A stretch of 64,000 nucleotides of DNA from ZC4RG17 sp036259475 (GCA_036259475.1 DATABS010000056.1:49769-113768); one strand, 5' to 3'; shown: positions 16,986 to 25,987, counted from the first letter of the stretch. The notes: generated by a model from the sequence alone, not told the origin. Program-made: numbers and translations.

Positions 16986-17779
16986 TGGCTGCGATCGCCA
17001 ACGCCATGCATGTGGTGGAGGCCGACTACATCGGCTACAAGCGAACATGGCGAGGCCGGATCATCTCGACCTTCCTCAATCCGATCCTGTTCCTCGCCGG
17101 AATGGGGTTCGCTCTCGGCACGATGGTCGACCGAGGAGCCGGCGACGCCCAGCTCCCGATTCCGTTCCTCACCTTTGTGGCGACTGGACTCCTCGCCGCA
17201 ACCGCCATGCAGACGGGCTTCGGGGAAGGCGCCTGGCCGATCATGGCCGGCATCAAGTGGCGCAAGACCTTCGACGCCATCCTGGCCACACCGGTCAGCG
17301 TGGCCGACTTGATCAACGGCATCCTGATGTGGGGAGCGATACATCTCGCCTTCACCCTGGGAGTGTTCGCAATCTTCGCCGTGTTGTTCGGGGCCATCGA
17401 GCCGCTTCCCGCTCTGCTCGCCCTGGTTCCGGCCGTGCTCGGTGGCCTTGCCTTTCAGGCAACCGCCACTGCCATCACCGCCCGTCTGGAGGACGAGACA
17501 GGACTCACCACGATGATGCGGTTCGGGATCGTGCCGATGTTCCTCTTCTCGGGGACCTTCTTCCCGATCTCCCAACTCCCCGACTGGCTCGAGCCGATCG
17601 CCGTCGCCACTCCGCTGTTCCACGCGGTTGAACTGGTCCGGAAAATCGCCCTACCCGACATCGGCCCGCCCGTGGTCACCTCTATCGCCCTCTGGGTCCA
17701 TCTTCTCTATCTGCTGGTGATGACCGCGGGAGCGTGGCTGCTGGCGATCCGCTTCCTCCATCAGAGGCTCAAGAAGTGA
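16985..17779 (+). CDS. ABC-2 type exporter permease 1
   Basis: 264 residues, six hydrophobic helices, ABC-2 membrane family (FLNPILFLAGMGFALG, MFLFSGTFFPISQLPDWL). The ATG overlaps the ATPase stop by one base. Paralogous to the next gene: both carry FLFS-TF-P---LP and P-(L/Y)HGVEL-like motifs, so the exporter is probably a heterodimer. Confidence 0.9.
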   Translation: MAAIANAMHVVEADYIGYKRTWRGRIISTFLNPILFLAGMGFALGTMVDRGAGDAQLPIPFLTFVATGLLAATAMQTGFGEGAWPIMAGIKWRKTFDAILATPVSVADLINGILMWGAIHLAFTLGVFAIFAVLFGAIEPLPALLALVPAVLGGLAFQATATAITARLEDETGLTTMMRFGIVPMFLFSGTFFPISQLPDWLEPIAVATPLFHAVELVRKIALPDIGPPVVTSIALWVHLLYLLVMTAGAWLLAIRFLHQRLKK

Positions 17780-18582
17780 CGACGGACACTGCCACCGTCG
17801 CCCGCCCTCCGGCGAGTGACCACTCCCGCGCTCACCGCCTGCTGGAGCGCAACTACCTCGTCTACCGGCGGATCTGGAAGGTCATCTTCAGCGGCTTCTT
17901 CGAGCCGGTGTTCTATCTGTTCTCGATCGGTATCGGCCTCGGTGCGCTGGTGGGCGAGGTCGCCGGCCCCGGCGGGGAGGGCGTTTCGTACACCGTGTTC
18001 GTGGCGCCGGCTCTGCTCGCCGCATCGGCGATGAACGGGGCGGTGTTCGAGTCGACGATGAACATCTTCTTCAAGCTGAAGTTCGGCAAGGTCTACGACG
18101 GGATGCTGACCACGCCGATGAAGCCGATGGATATCGCAGTCGGCGAGATCACCTGGTGCCTGATTCGTGGGCTCCTGTATGCCATCGGGTTCCTGGTCGT
18201 GGCGTTAGCCATGGGCCTCACCCGGGGGTCGCTGTGGATTCTTGCCCTGCCCACCGCGGTGCTGATCGGATTTGCCTTCGCCGCCTGCGGCTTCGCCGCC
18301 ACCACCTGGATGAAGAGCTGGCAGGACTTCGACATGGTGCAGCTGGTGACCCTGCCTCTGTTCCTCTTCTCCGCCACCTTCTATCCGCTCGATCTCTACC
18401 CGCCCATGATCCAATCCATCACCCGCCTCTCCCCGCTCTATCACGGGGTGGAACTGACCCGGGGATTCATGCTCGGCGTTCTCGACTGGTCGATGGTGGG
18501 CCACGCCGGGTTTCTGGTGGTCATGGGCCTGATCGGCCTGGCGATCACGAGCCGCCGTCTGGAAAAGCTGCTCCTCACCTAG
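17776..18582 (+). CDS. ABC-2 type exporter permease 2
   Basis: 268 residues starting at a GTG that overlaps the previous stop by four bases. Hydrophilic N-terminus of ~35 residues, then six helices; LFLFSATFYPLDLYPPMIQSI and LYHGVELTRGFMLG correspond to the equivalent regions of permease 1. Completes a one-ATPase, two-permease exporter operon ending at a palindromic repeat. Confidence 0.9.
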   Translation: MTTDTATVARPPASDHSRAHRLLERNYLVYRRIWKVIFSGFFEPVFYLFSIGIGLGALVGEVAGPGGEGVSYTVFVAPALLAASAMNGAVFESTMNIFFKLKFGKVYDGMLTTPMKPMDIAVGEITWCLIRGLLYAIGFLVVALAMGLTRGSLWILALPTAVLIGFAFAACGFAATTWMKSWQDFDMVQLVTLPLFLFSATFYPLDLYPPMIQSITRLSPLYHGVELTRGFMLGVLDWSMVGHAGFLVVMGLIGLAITSRRLEKLLLT

Positions 18583-18585
18583 CTC

Positions 18586-18628
18586 TTCTCGCGCGACATT
18601 CCAGGCGCATACGACGGGAATGTCGCGC
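18586..18628. repeat. Palindromic element E2 (related to 4852-4898)
   Basis: GCGCGACATTCC (18591-18602) is the exact reverse complement of GGAATGTCGCGC (18617-18628). Including flanks, TTCTCGCGCGACATTCCAGGC matches the E1 left half at 19 of 21 positions. It sits between the exporter operon and hutU and may terminate the former; hutU has its own TACTCT box just after it. Confidence 0.75.
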
Positions 18629-18647
18629 AGGAACGTACTCTCGGGAC

Positions 18648-20303
18648 ATGATCGACCTCACGTTTCCGCTGACTGCACCGCGGGGTAGCTCTCTCAACAC
18701 CAAGGGTTGGCTGCAGGAGGCGGCGTTGCGCTGCCTGCTCAACAACCTCGACCCGACGGTGGCCGAGGACCCGGAGCGGCTGGTGGTCTACGGCGGCCGG
18801 GGCAAAGCCGCCCGCTCCGTCGAGGCGCTCACGAACATCGTGCGGACCTTGGAGCGGCTCGAGGACGACCACACCTTGCTGGTCCAGTCGGGCAAGCCGG
18901 TCGGAGTGTTTCGCACCCACGAAATGGCGCCCCGGGTACTGATCGCCAACTCGCTGCTCGTTCCCCGCTGGGCCACGCTCGAGCATTTCTGGGACTTGGA
19001 GGAGGCGGGTTTGATGATGTACGGGCAGATGACGGCCGGGTCGTGGATCTACATCGGCACTCAGGGGATCCTCCAGGGCACTTATCAGACCTTTTCCGCC
19101 ATCGCCGACAAGCGCTTCGGTGGGACCCTCGCCGGGACCCTCACCCTCACCGCCGGTCTGGGTGGAATGGGAGGCGCCCAGCCGCTGGCAGTGACGATGA
19201 ACGGCGGAGTGGTGATCTGCGTGGAAGTCGACCCAGAGCGGATCCGCCGCCGTCTGGAGACGGAGTACCTGGACGAGGAGGCCGGCGACATCGACGACGC
19301 CATCCAGCGGGCTGCGACCGCTCGCGCCGAGCGACAGCCCCTTTCGATCGGCCTCCTGGGCAACGCCGCCGAGGTGTTCCCGGAGCTACTCCGCCGGGAA
19401 GTCGCCTTCGACATCGTCACCGACCAGACATCGGCACACGATCCCCTGTATGGCTACATCCCGGCTGGCCACGACCCGGGTTCGGCCGCCGAGTTGAGGG
19501 AGACAGACCCGGACACCTACATCAAAGCGGCCCGGGAGTCGATGGCCACCCACTGCGAAGCCATGGTCGGGTTCGCTCGACTGGGCAGCGAAGTGTTCGA
19601 CTACGGAAACAACCTCCGGGGTGGAGCACAGGCAGCCGGCTTCTCCAACGCCTTCGCTTATCCGGGCTTCGTCCCCGCCTACATCCGGGACCTGTTCTGT
19701 GAAGGGACGGGCCCATTCCGCTGGGTGGCACTCTCGGGCGATCCGGCCGATATCGCCGCCACCGACCGGGCGATCCTCAGCCTGTTCCCGGATAACGAAG
19801 CCCTGCGTCGCTGGCTGACGATGGCGGAGGAGAAGGTCCAGTTCCAGGGCCTCCCCGCCCGCATCTGCTGGCTCGGTTACAAGGAGCGCAATCTCGCCGG
19901 CCGCGCCTTCAACGATCTGGTGCGCACCGGCGAGGTCTCGGCTCCGATCGTGATCGGGCGTGACCATCTCGACTCCGGCTCGGTGGCGTCGCCCTACCGG
20001 GAAACAGAGGCGATGACGGATGGCTCCGACGCCGTGGCCGACTGGCCCATTCTCAACGCCCTTCTCAACACCGCCTCGGGGGCGGCCTGGGTGGCGGTCC
20101 ACCACGGCGGCGGTGTCGGGATCGGCAACTCGATCCATGCCGGAGCCCAGGTCGTCGCCGATGGCACCGCCCAGGCCGACCTTCGTCTGGAACTGGTGCT
20201 GACCAACGACCCCGGCACTGGGGTGATGCGTCATGCCGATGCCGGATACGACAAGGCGCGGCGGGTCGCAGCCGACCGGGGCTTGGATTTGCCGTCGCTA
20301 TGA
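18648..20303 (+). CDS. hutU: Urocanate hydratase
   Basis: 551 residues, full length. VVYGGRGKAARS, YGQMTAGSWIYIGTQGILQGTYQTF, the NAD-binding GLGGMGGAQPLA, TDQTSAHDP, and HHGGGVGIGNSIHAG are diagnostic. Converts urocanate to 4-imidazolone-5-propanoate in histidine degradation. TACTCT ends 6 bases before ATG 18648, and longer frames upstream are antisense to nothing useful but overlap the permease. It overlaps hutF by four bases. hutH and hutI are not in the window. Confidence 0.95.
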   Translation: MIDLTFPLTAPRGSSLNTKGWLQEAALRCLLNNLDPTVAEDPERLVVYGGRGKAARSVEALTNIVRTLERLEDDHTLLVQSGKPVGVFRTHEMAPRVLIANSLLVPRWATLEHFWDLEEAGLMMYGQMTAGSWIYIGTQGILQGTYQTFSAIADKRFGGTLAGTLTLTAGLGGMGGAQPLAVTMNGGVVICVEVDPERIRRRLETEYLDEEAGDIDDAIQRAATARAERQPLSIGLLGNAAEVFPELLRREVAFDIVTDQTSAHDPLYGYIPAGHDPGSAAELRETDPDTYIKAARESMATHCEAMVGFARLGSEVFDYGNNLRGGAQAAGFSNAFAYPGFVPAYIRDLFCEGTGPFRWVALSGDPADIAATDRAILSLFPDNEALRRWLTMAEEKVQFQGLPARICWLGYKERNLAGRAFNDLVRTGEVSAPIVIGRDHLDSGSVASPYRETEAMTDGSDAVADWPILNALLNTASGAAWVAVHHGGGVGIGNSIHAGAQVVADGTAQADLRLELVLTNDPGTGVMRHADAGYDKARRVAADRGLDLPSL

Positions 20304-21544
20304 GTCGGGTGTCGGAAGGCGGAAGTCGGAAGTCGACTACGCGTTTCCACTGCGCCGTCGCTTGGACGGGGCGGGGCTTCGAAAAAGATGTTGTCGTCGG
20401 CGTCGGGGACGGCCTGATCGTCAGTCTCGAAGTCGGCGTGACTGACAAGGACCCGGCGCGCCTGCCTGGTGTCGTGTTTCCGGGGATGGTCAACAACCAC
20501 TCGCATGTCTTCCATCGTCTGCTCCGAGGCCACGTCAGCCGGAGAAGGGGCGACTTCTGGTCGTGGCGGGAGGCAATGTACGAGGTGGCGGAAGGACTCG
20601 ATCCCGACTCCTATCGCCAGATCGCGGCGGCGACGTTTCGGGAGATGCTGGCCGCCGGCTACACATCGGTGACCGAGTTTCATTACCTCCATCATCAGCC
20701 CGACGGGCGGCCCTACGACGAACCCAATGTGATGGGCGACGCCCTCGCCGACGCCGCGGCCGAAGTGGGCGTTCGACTCACTCTCCTCGACACCTGCTAC
20801 CTGTCATCCGGCTTCGGCCTGCCTCCCGCCGGTGTCCAGCGCCGCTTCTCGGACGGGACTCCCGAGGCGTGGGCCGAACGGGTCGCCGGTTGGCAACCGC
20901 CGAGTCATGTCCAATTCGGCGCCGCCATCCACTCGGTGCGGGCGGTCAATCCCCGTCAGATGTCGGCGGTAGCCGAATGGGCGGAGCAAAAGCCCCTTCA
21001 CATCCACGTCTCGGAACAACCGGCTGAGAACAAAGAGGCGCTCAACCACTATGGCCGCACACCAGTGCAGGTACTGGCCGACGGTGGCCTGCTGGGTCCG
21101 ACCACGACGGTCGTCCATGCCACTCACGCCAGCGACGATGACATAGCTCTTCTGTCCGAGTCGGAGACCTCAGTCGTCATCTGTCCTACGACGGAACGGT
21201 GGCTGGCCGACGGGATCGGCCCCACCGGCGCTCTCGGCGCGGCCGGTATCGAGTTGACGATCGGCAGTGATTCCCAGGCGGTGATCGACCCCTGGGAGGA
21301 GATGCGCCTGCTCGAGCTACACCAGCGTTTGGCTACCGGCACCACCGAAGTGCATGGGGTTCCCTCGCTGCTGCAAGCCGGATCTGGCGGCCGCCGCCTC
21401 GGGGTGGGCGAACCCGCCGACCTCGTGGCAGTCGCCACCGACACACCGAGAACTGCTGGGGTGCCTCATGAGGGCATTGTCTTCTGCGCGACCGCCGCCG
21501 ACGTCGCGGCGGTGGTTGTAGGCGGGCGCACGGTCAGCGCCTGA
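20300..21544 (+). CDS. hutF: Formimidoylglutamate deiminase
   Basis: 414 residues, amidohydrolase superfamily. Metal ligands: NNHSHVFHR (HxH), the HIHVSEQ His, HATHA His, and GSDSQ Asp. WREAMYEVAEGLDPD and FHYLHHQPDGRPY mark HutF rather than guanine deaminase. It hydrolyses N-formimidoyl-L-glutamate to N-formyl-L-glutamate and ammonia, the five-step histidine route. Four-base overlap with hutU. N-terminal ~15 residues are poorly conserved in style and the true start could be a little later. Confidence 0.92.
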   Translation: MSRVSEGGSRKSTTRFHCAVAWTGRGFEKDVVVGVGDGLIVSLEVGVTDKDPARLPGVVFPGMVNNHSHVFHRLLRGHVSRRRGDFWSWREAMYEVAEGLDPDSYRQIAAATFREMLAAGYTSVTEFHYLHHQPDGRPYDEPNVMGDALADAAAEVGVRLTLLDTCYLSSGFGLPPAGVQRRFSDGTPEAWAERVAGWQPPSHVQFGAAIHSVRAVNPRQMSAVAEWAEQKPLHIHVSEQPAENKEALNHYGRTPVQVLADGGLLGPTTTVVHATHASDDDIALLSESETSVVICPTTERWLADGIGPTGALGAAGIELTIGSDSQAVIDPWEEMRLLELHQRLATGTTEVHGVPSLLQAGSGGRRLGVGEPADLVAVATDTPRTAGVPHEGIVFCATAADVAAVVVGGRTVSA

Positions 21545-21574
21545 CCCAGTGACTCCGCTCCTACCCTGGAACCC

Positions 21575-22198
21575 ATGTCGATCTCCTCGCTCGCCCGCTC
21601 CGAACGTCTGGACATGTGCGACCTAATGCAGGATGTCGGCCCGGATGCTCCGACTCTGAACGAGGGTTGGGACGTGCTCGATCTGGCCGCCCACGTCGTC
21701 GCCCGCGAGCACGACTTGTGGGCGACACCCGGCATCGTCTTGGGCGGTCCGTTCGCCGCGGCCATGCAATTGGCGATGAAGCGGCGGCGTCGCCAGGGCC
21801 TGGAACGGCTGGTCGACGTCATCCGCCGAGGAGCGCCGATCTGGTGGAGAGCGGTCCCTTCCGGAGCCCGGCTCAGCGAGTACTACATCCATCATGAGGA
21901 CGTGCGCCGCGCCAACGGCGGCCGGCCGAGAGCCGATCGGCCCGACCTCGACGAGGGACTCGCCCGGCTGGTGCGGGCATCGGGTAACTACATGCTGCGC
22001 GGCGTCGATGTCGGAGTGGACGTGGTGTGGCAGGGTGGAGTCCTCTATCGGCATGGCGACGAGCCCAGGGCCGTGCTCACCGGCCCACCTGGTGAGTTGC
22101 TCCTCTACCTGAGTGGTCGACGCTCTGCCGCCGAGGTGGCCTTGACGGGAGACGAGACGGCGGCGGAGAGGTTGCGGGCGGCGGAGCTCGGCATCTGA
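21575..22198 (+). CDS. TIGR03085-type DinB-like metal-binding protein
   Basis: 207 residues. SLARSERLDMCDLMQDVGPDAPTLNEGWDVLDLAAHVVAREHDLWATPG and EYYIHHEDVRRANGG are typical of the actinobacterial maleylpyruvate-isomerase/DinB-like family, where the three His (AAHVV, EHD-region and HHEDVRR) would hold a metal. Members may use mycothiol, but substrate here is unknown. Overlaps the next start by one base (TGATG). TACCCT lies 7 bases before the ATG. Confidence 0.78.
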   Translation: MSISSLARSERLDMCDLMQDVGPDAPTLNEGWDVLDLAAHVVAREHDLWATPGIVLGGPFAAAMQLAMKRRRRQGLERLVDVIRRGAPIWWRAVPSGARLSEYYIHHEDVRRANGGRPRADRPDLDEGLARLVRASGNYMLRGVDVGVDVVWQGGVLYRHGDEPRAVLTGPPGELLLYLSGRRSAAEVALTGDETAAERLRAAELGI

Positions 22199-22803
22199 TG
22201 GCTCAGGTGCTCGCCACCCTGGCGGTCGGCGGCGCCACGGTCCTTGCCGGGCTGTCGCTGATCCCTCAAATCGTCAAGCTGGTGCGGTCCCGCGACCCGG
22301 CGGGCGTGTCGGCGACGTGGCCGTCGATCGGTCTCGTCACCAACGGCGCCTGGTGCGCCTACCTCCTCCAGGCCGGCCTGTGGCCGGCGTCGATCTCCAC
22401 CATGCTGATGGTCGTCTTCTACGCGGTGGTGATGTGGGCCTTGCGTCGGGCGGGGATCGATCTGGGCTCTTCCCTGGTTAGGGGTGCCATCTGGACTGCC
22501 ACCCTGGTGGCCATCACGGTGGTCGCGGGCTGGTTCGCCCTTGGAACCCTCCTCGGCTTCTCTCAGTTCCTCCAGGTAGCCCCGGCCCTCTTGACGGCCT
22601 ACCGGACCGACATGCCGACAGGCATCGCTCCTGCCACGTGGTGGATCGCCGGCACGGAAGGGATCCTGTGGGGCTATTACGGATGGTTCCACGCCGACGT
22701 GCCGATCATGATCTTCGCCGCCACCTACGTGATCACCGCCGGGATGATGCTGCTGCGCTACTACACCGTGGTGCGAGGCACCGCCGTCCCGGAGCGGACA
22801 TGA
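22198..22803 (+). CDS. PQ-loop / SWEET-like membrane protein
   Basis: 201 residues and about six to seven hydrophobic helices. LAGLSLIPQIVKLVRSRDPAGVS is a PQ-loop motif, and a second, degenerate one follows in FSQFLQVAPALLTAYRTDMPTGIA, so the protein looks like two PQ-loop halves joined. PQ-loop proteins include SemiSWEET sugar and amino-acid carriers; a transport role is likely but the substrate is unknown. Coupled to both neighbours by 1- and 4-base overlaps. Confidence 0.75.
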   Translation: MAQVLATLAVGGATVLAGLSLIPQIVKLVRSRDPAGVSATWPSIGLVTNGAWCAYLLQAGLWPASISTMLMVVFYAVVMWALRRAGIDLGSSLVRGAIWTATLVAITVVAGWFALGTLLGFSQFLQVAPALLTAYRTDMPTGIAPATWWIAGTEGILWGYYGWFHADVPIMIFAATYVITAGMMLLRYYTVVRGTAVPERT

Positions 22804-23348
22804 GCCTGGCACGGTCGGCGCTCGTCGCCCTCATCACCCTGCTGACGGCTTGCTCGGTTATCCAGGGTCGCGTCGGGCCTGACCGGGTTGCTGACGGCCC
22901 ACCTCAGGCGCTCGGACTGCCCGCCACGGGACCCATCATCGTTATCGGGCAGGGTGTGTCCCACGGTGTCGAATGGCGCTATTCGGTGTACGAGTCGGCT
23001 GAAGGTTGGTGCACCCAGCTCGAAACGGGCGGTGGCGGGGGGAGCGGTTGCGGCGGTGACCTGGTGCCAGCCCCCGGCTCAGTCTTCGGATCCTATGGTT
23101 GGGGATCCGGCGGCAACGACCCTGTGACGGCGGAAGGGACCGTCACGGCCGACGCCGTTGCCGTCAATGCAATCGGTGCCGACGGCCGGCGCTTCAACGC
23201 GGTGCTGATGGGTTTTCAGCGGGTGGGGTTCGACACCCAGGCGTTCGTTGTCTTGGCTCCGCCCGGCACGGACCTCGATTCATTGGTTGCCCTCGACGCC
23301 AACGGCGAGGTGCTGGCGCGAGAGGAGTTGAACGGACCGCTTGGTTGA
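22800..23348 (+). CDS. Predicted lipoprotein, unknown function
   Basis: 182 residues. N-terminal MSLARSALVALITLLTAC ends in a lipobox (LTAC), so Cys18 would be lipidated and the protein anchored outside the membrane. The rest is Gly-rich beta-type sequence with two Cys (GWCTQL, GSGCGG). ATG overlaps the PQ-loop gene stop by four bases, so it is the last gene of a three-gene unit. No family recognised. Confidence 0.7.
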   Translation: MSLARSALVALITLLTACSVIQGRVGPDRVADGPPQALGLPATGPIIVIGQGVSHGVEWRYSVYESAEGWCTQLETGGGGGSGCGGDLVPAPGSVFGSYGWGSGGNDPVTAEGTVTADAVAVNAIGADGRRFNAVLMGFQRVGFDTQAFVVLAPPGTDLDSLVALDANGEVLAREELNGPLG

Positions 23349-23397
23349 GCGTGGGTGGCTAGCGAACGGGCGTCACTGACCTCGAGCCGAACGTGGA

Positions 23398-24519
23398 TCA
23401 GCCGCCGGAGACGACCAGCTCCGACTGACGATCCAATCCGGTCGTCTCCCGGGTGTCGAGATACCCATGCGGCAGCTTCACCTTCCGCGAGCCGCCGCTG
23501 TGGCCCCGCACCATGCGGCTGGCGTCCGGAGGAAACGGGATCGTGGGGTCGAGTCGGGAGACGAGTTCGTCGACCTCATCCACGTCGGCCACCCGTGAGA
23601 ACCGATCGCGTATCTTCCGACCCACCGGAAAGCCCTTCAGGTACCAGCTCGGGTGACGACGGAACAGATTGATCCCGTGGCGATCTCCGAAGTGGTCGAC
23701 GAGCAGCCGGGCATGGTCTTGCATGATCCGCCCGACCTGTCCGAGGTCCGGAGGTTCGGGAATCGGCCGGCCGGCCATGGCAGCCGCCAATTCGCCGAAC
23801 AGCCACGGTCGGCCGAGACACCCCCGCCCTACGACGACGCCATCACATCCGGTCTCGCCGATCATGCGAAGGGCGTCGTCAGCGGTCCAGATATCGCCGT
23901 TGCCGAGAACGGGAATGGTCCCCACCGTGTCCTTCAGGGTGGCGATGGCTTCCCAGCGGGCGTAGCCGGAATAGCGCTGCTGTGCGGTGCGGGCATGGAG
24001 TGCCACGGCGGAAGCTCCCACCAGCTCGGCGACCCGCCCGGCGTCCAGATATGTCAGGTGGTCGTCGTCTATCCCCATGCGGAACTTGACCGTGACCGGC
24101 ACCGGCCCGGCATTGGCGACCGCGGCGGCGACGATGTCGGCGAAGAGGCCGATTTTCCAGGGCAGGGCGGCGCCGCCGCCATGGCGGGTGACCTTGGGCA
24201 CCGGGCAGCCGAAGTTGAGATCGACATGGTCGACGCCGTGTTCATCGACCAGCAGGCTGGTGGCCCGACCCACGTAGTACGAGTCGGTGCCGTAGAGCTG
24301 GATCGACCTGACGTCTTCGGCAGGGGCGAAGGTGGCGTTGGCCAGGGTCTTGGCGTCCCCGTCGACCAGGGCACGGGCGCCGATCATCTCGGAGACGTAG
24401 AGACCCGCCCCGTATCGACGGCACAGCGTCCGGAAAGGGGCGTTGGTGACACCGGCCATAGGGGCGAGCACGACCGGGGGGTCGACGCGCAACCTCCCGA
24501 CGAAAAGCGAGGAAAGCAC
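23398..24519 (-). CDS. dusB: tRNA-dihydrouridine synthase
   Basis: 373 residues. VVLAPMAGVTNAPFR (FMN site), YVSEMIGARAL, VDLNFGCPVPKVTRHGGGAAL with the catalytic Cys, TVKFRMG, HARTAQQRYSGYARWE, and GNGDIWTADDALRM / GCDGVVVGRGCLGRPWLF are all present. Reduces specific uridines in tRNA using FMN and NADPH. Starts with GTG, 6 bases after TACCCT (leaderless style). C-terminal ~40 residues after the helical domain are unlike the E. coli enzyme. Confidence 0.92.
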   Translation of the reverse strand: MLSSLFVGRLRVDPPVVLAPMAGVTNAPFRTLCRRYGAGLYVSEMIGARALVDGDAKTLANATFAPAEDVRSIQLYGTDSYYVGRATSLLVDEHGVDHVDLNFGCPVPKVTRHGGGAALPWKIGLFADIVAAAVANAGPVPVTVKFRMGIDDDHLTYLDAGRVAELVGASAVALHARTAQQRYSGYARWEAIATLKDTVGTIPVLGNGDIWTADDALRMIGETGCDGVVVGRGCLGRPWLFGELAAAMAGRPIPEPPDLGQVGRIMQDHARLLVDHFGDRHGINLFRRHPSWYLKGFPVGRKIRDRFSRVADVDEVDELVSRLDPTIPFPPDASRMVRGHSGGSRKVKLPHGYLDTRETTGLDRQSELVVSGG

Positions 24520-24546
24520 CCCCCAAGGGTAGGGCCGTTTCCTGGT

Positions 24547-24593
24547 TTCTCAGGACCGAGCCGCAACGTCGAGATGCGTTTCGGTCCTAAGAA
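24547..24593. terminator. Palindrome upstream of dusB / downstream of thioesterase
   Basis: TTCT-c-AGGACCGA (24547-24559) pairs with TCGGTCCT-a-AGAA (24581-24593), one mismatch in 13, with an inner CGCA/TGCG (24562-24565, 24575-24578). It overlaps the last codons of the thioesterase and may end its transcript. Confidence 0.5.
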
Positions 24594-25021
24594 CGCGGGC
24601 GGGGGGCGATGCCGCCGATGGCCGAGTCATCGGTCAGGTTCTGGAGCCTGACCTGACCGCGCGCCACTTCTTTGCCGTCGCCCTGTCGGGTGATGCTCAC
24701 CTGCCACAGCTGCTGTGTCCTACCCCTATGGATCGGGGTGGCCTCGCCGATGAGGGTGCCTTCTCGTGTGGAGCGGAGGAAGTCGGTCGAGTTGTGCAGT
24801 CCCACGCATCCCACCAATCCCTGATCCATCGCCCAGAGGGCGGCTCCCGTGGAGGCGAGCGTCTCGACCAGCGTGCAGTAGAGGCCACCATGCACGACTC
24901 CGTACGGCTGCTGGTGGTGCTCCTTCAGTTCCACCTGTCCCACGGCCCGGTCCGGAGTGGCTTCGACGATCCGGATGTCGCTGTGCGTGACGTAGTTCAC
25001 ACCGGGGTGCAGGTCCTGCAT
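24587..25021 (-). CDS. PaaI-type thioesterase
   Basis: About 144 residues, hotdog fold. HQQPYGVVHGGLYCTLVETLASTGAALWA is the classic PaaI/YbgC-like active-site helix, followed by GLHNSTDFLRSTREGTLIGEATPIHRGRTQQLWQVSI. Acyl-CoA substrate unknown. An upstream ATG at 25063 is possible but its codon overlaps the start codon of the divergent cupin gene, so ATG 25021 (MQDLHPG) is preferred. Confidence 0.85.
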   Translation of the reverse strand: MQDLHPGVNYVTHSDIRIVEATPDRAVGQVELKEHHQQPYGVVHGGLYCTLVETLASTGAALWAMDQGLVGCVGLHNSTDFLRSTREGTLIGEATPIHRGRTQQLWQVSITRQGDGKEVARGQVRLQNLTDDSAIGGIAPRPRS

Positions 25022-25061
25022 GAGGACGGACCCTACCGCGGCGCGGTAGCCTCGGTACGTC

Positions 25062-25403
25062 ATGCAGATAACCCACTATGAGGACGTTTCGCCCTACCAG
25101 TTCGCCGACTTGTGGCTGCGCGAGCTCTCACCCGCCGTCATGCAGTCCGGATCCATAGCCGAGATCACACTGCCCATCGGCGTGGAGCGCCCCTCGCGCC
25201 GATCGAAGAAAGTCGACCGGGTCTACGTGGGCTTGGACGGTGATGTCGAGTTCACGGTCGAAGGCGAGTCGGCCCTGCTCCATCCCGGCGACGTGATCCA
25301 CATCGCCCAGGGCGAGGAGTACGGATACTTCAACGGCGGCCAGAAAGAGGCTCGGCTGCTGCTCTTCCGTTCACCTGCCCCCTCGATCCCCGAGGAGAGC
25401 TGA
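25062..25403 (+). CDS. Small cupin-domain protein
   Basis: 113 residues, one cupin barrel: SKKVDRVYVGLDGDVEFTVEGESALLHPGDVIHIAQGEEYGYFNGG fits cupin motif 1 (G..GDVEFTVEGE..) and motif 2 (GD..HI..GE.YGY.N). The usual metal-binding His pair of motif 1 is not complete, so it may bind ligand rather than act as an enzyme. TAGCCT lies 9 bases before the ATG. Function unknown. Confidence 0.75.
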   Translation: MQITHYEDVSPYQFADLWLRELSPAVMQSGSIAEITLPIGVERPSRRSKKVDRVYVGLDGDVEFTVEGESALLHPGDVIHIAQGEEYGYFNGGQKEARLLLFRSPAPSIPEES

Positions 25404-25408
25404 AGTCG

Positions 25409-25987
25409 TCAGACCAGGGTCTCGATTCCCATCCGGGTGAGGAGCCGGCGGGTGGCTGGCAGAGGGAGCCCGATGACCGTCGTGGGATGCCCGTCGATCG
25501 ACTCCACCAGCAACGCCCCTTTCTCCTGGATGGCGTAGGCGCCGGCCCGGTCGAGGGGCTCGCCGGTGGCGATATACGCGTCGATCTCGTCCTCGGTGAC
25601 GGCAGCGAATCGGACCAGGGCCGACTCGACCAGAGAGTCCACGACGAGCCGGCCACCCTCGAGCATGGCCACCGCCACCCCGCTCAGCACGTGGTGGGTG
25701 GTGCCGGCGAGAGCCGTGAGCATCGACCGGGCCTCAGAGGGATGGCCCGGTTTGCCCAGCACCCTGCCGTCGTGGACGATCACCGTGTCGGCGCCGAGCG
25801 AGACGGTCTCAGGGGCCGCCCCCACCTCCGCCTTCGCTCGGGCCAGCCGTTCCACATAGCGACCCGGCTCCTCACCGGGGCGCCGCGTTTCGTCGACGTC
25901 GGGCGAGACGACGTCGAACGTGACGCCGAGGATTCCCAACAGCTCCGCCCGCCGGGGCGATCCCGAGGCGAGGATCAACCGTTTCAT
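25409..25987 (-). CDS. maf: Maf-family nucleoside triphosphate pyrophosphatase
   Basis: 192 residues. ILASGSPRRAELLGILG, DETRRPGEEP, SLGADTVIVHDGRVLGKPG, TTHHVLSGVAV and GAYAIQEKGALLVESIDG are the Maf signatures, including the catalytic Asp of GADT. Hydrolyses non-canonical or dTTP/UTP-type nucleotides to monophosphates. ATG overlaps the amidohydrolase stop by four bases. Confidence 0.93.
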   Translation of the reverse strand: MKRLILASGSPRRAELLGILGVTFDVVSPDVDETRRPGEEPGRYVERLARAKAEVGAAPETVSLGADTVIVHDGRVLGKPGHPSEARSMLTALAGTTHHVLSGVAVAMLEGGRLVVDSLVESALVRFAAVTEDEIDAYIATGEPLDRAGAYAIQEKGALLVESIDGHPTTVIGLPLPATRRLLTRMGIETLV

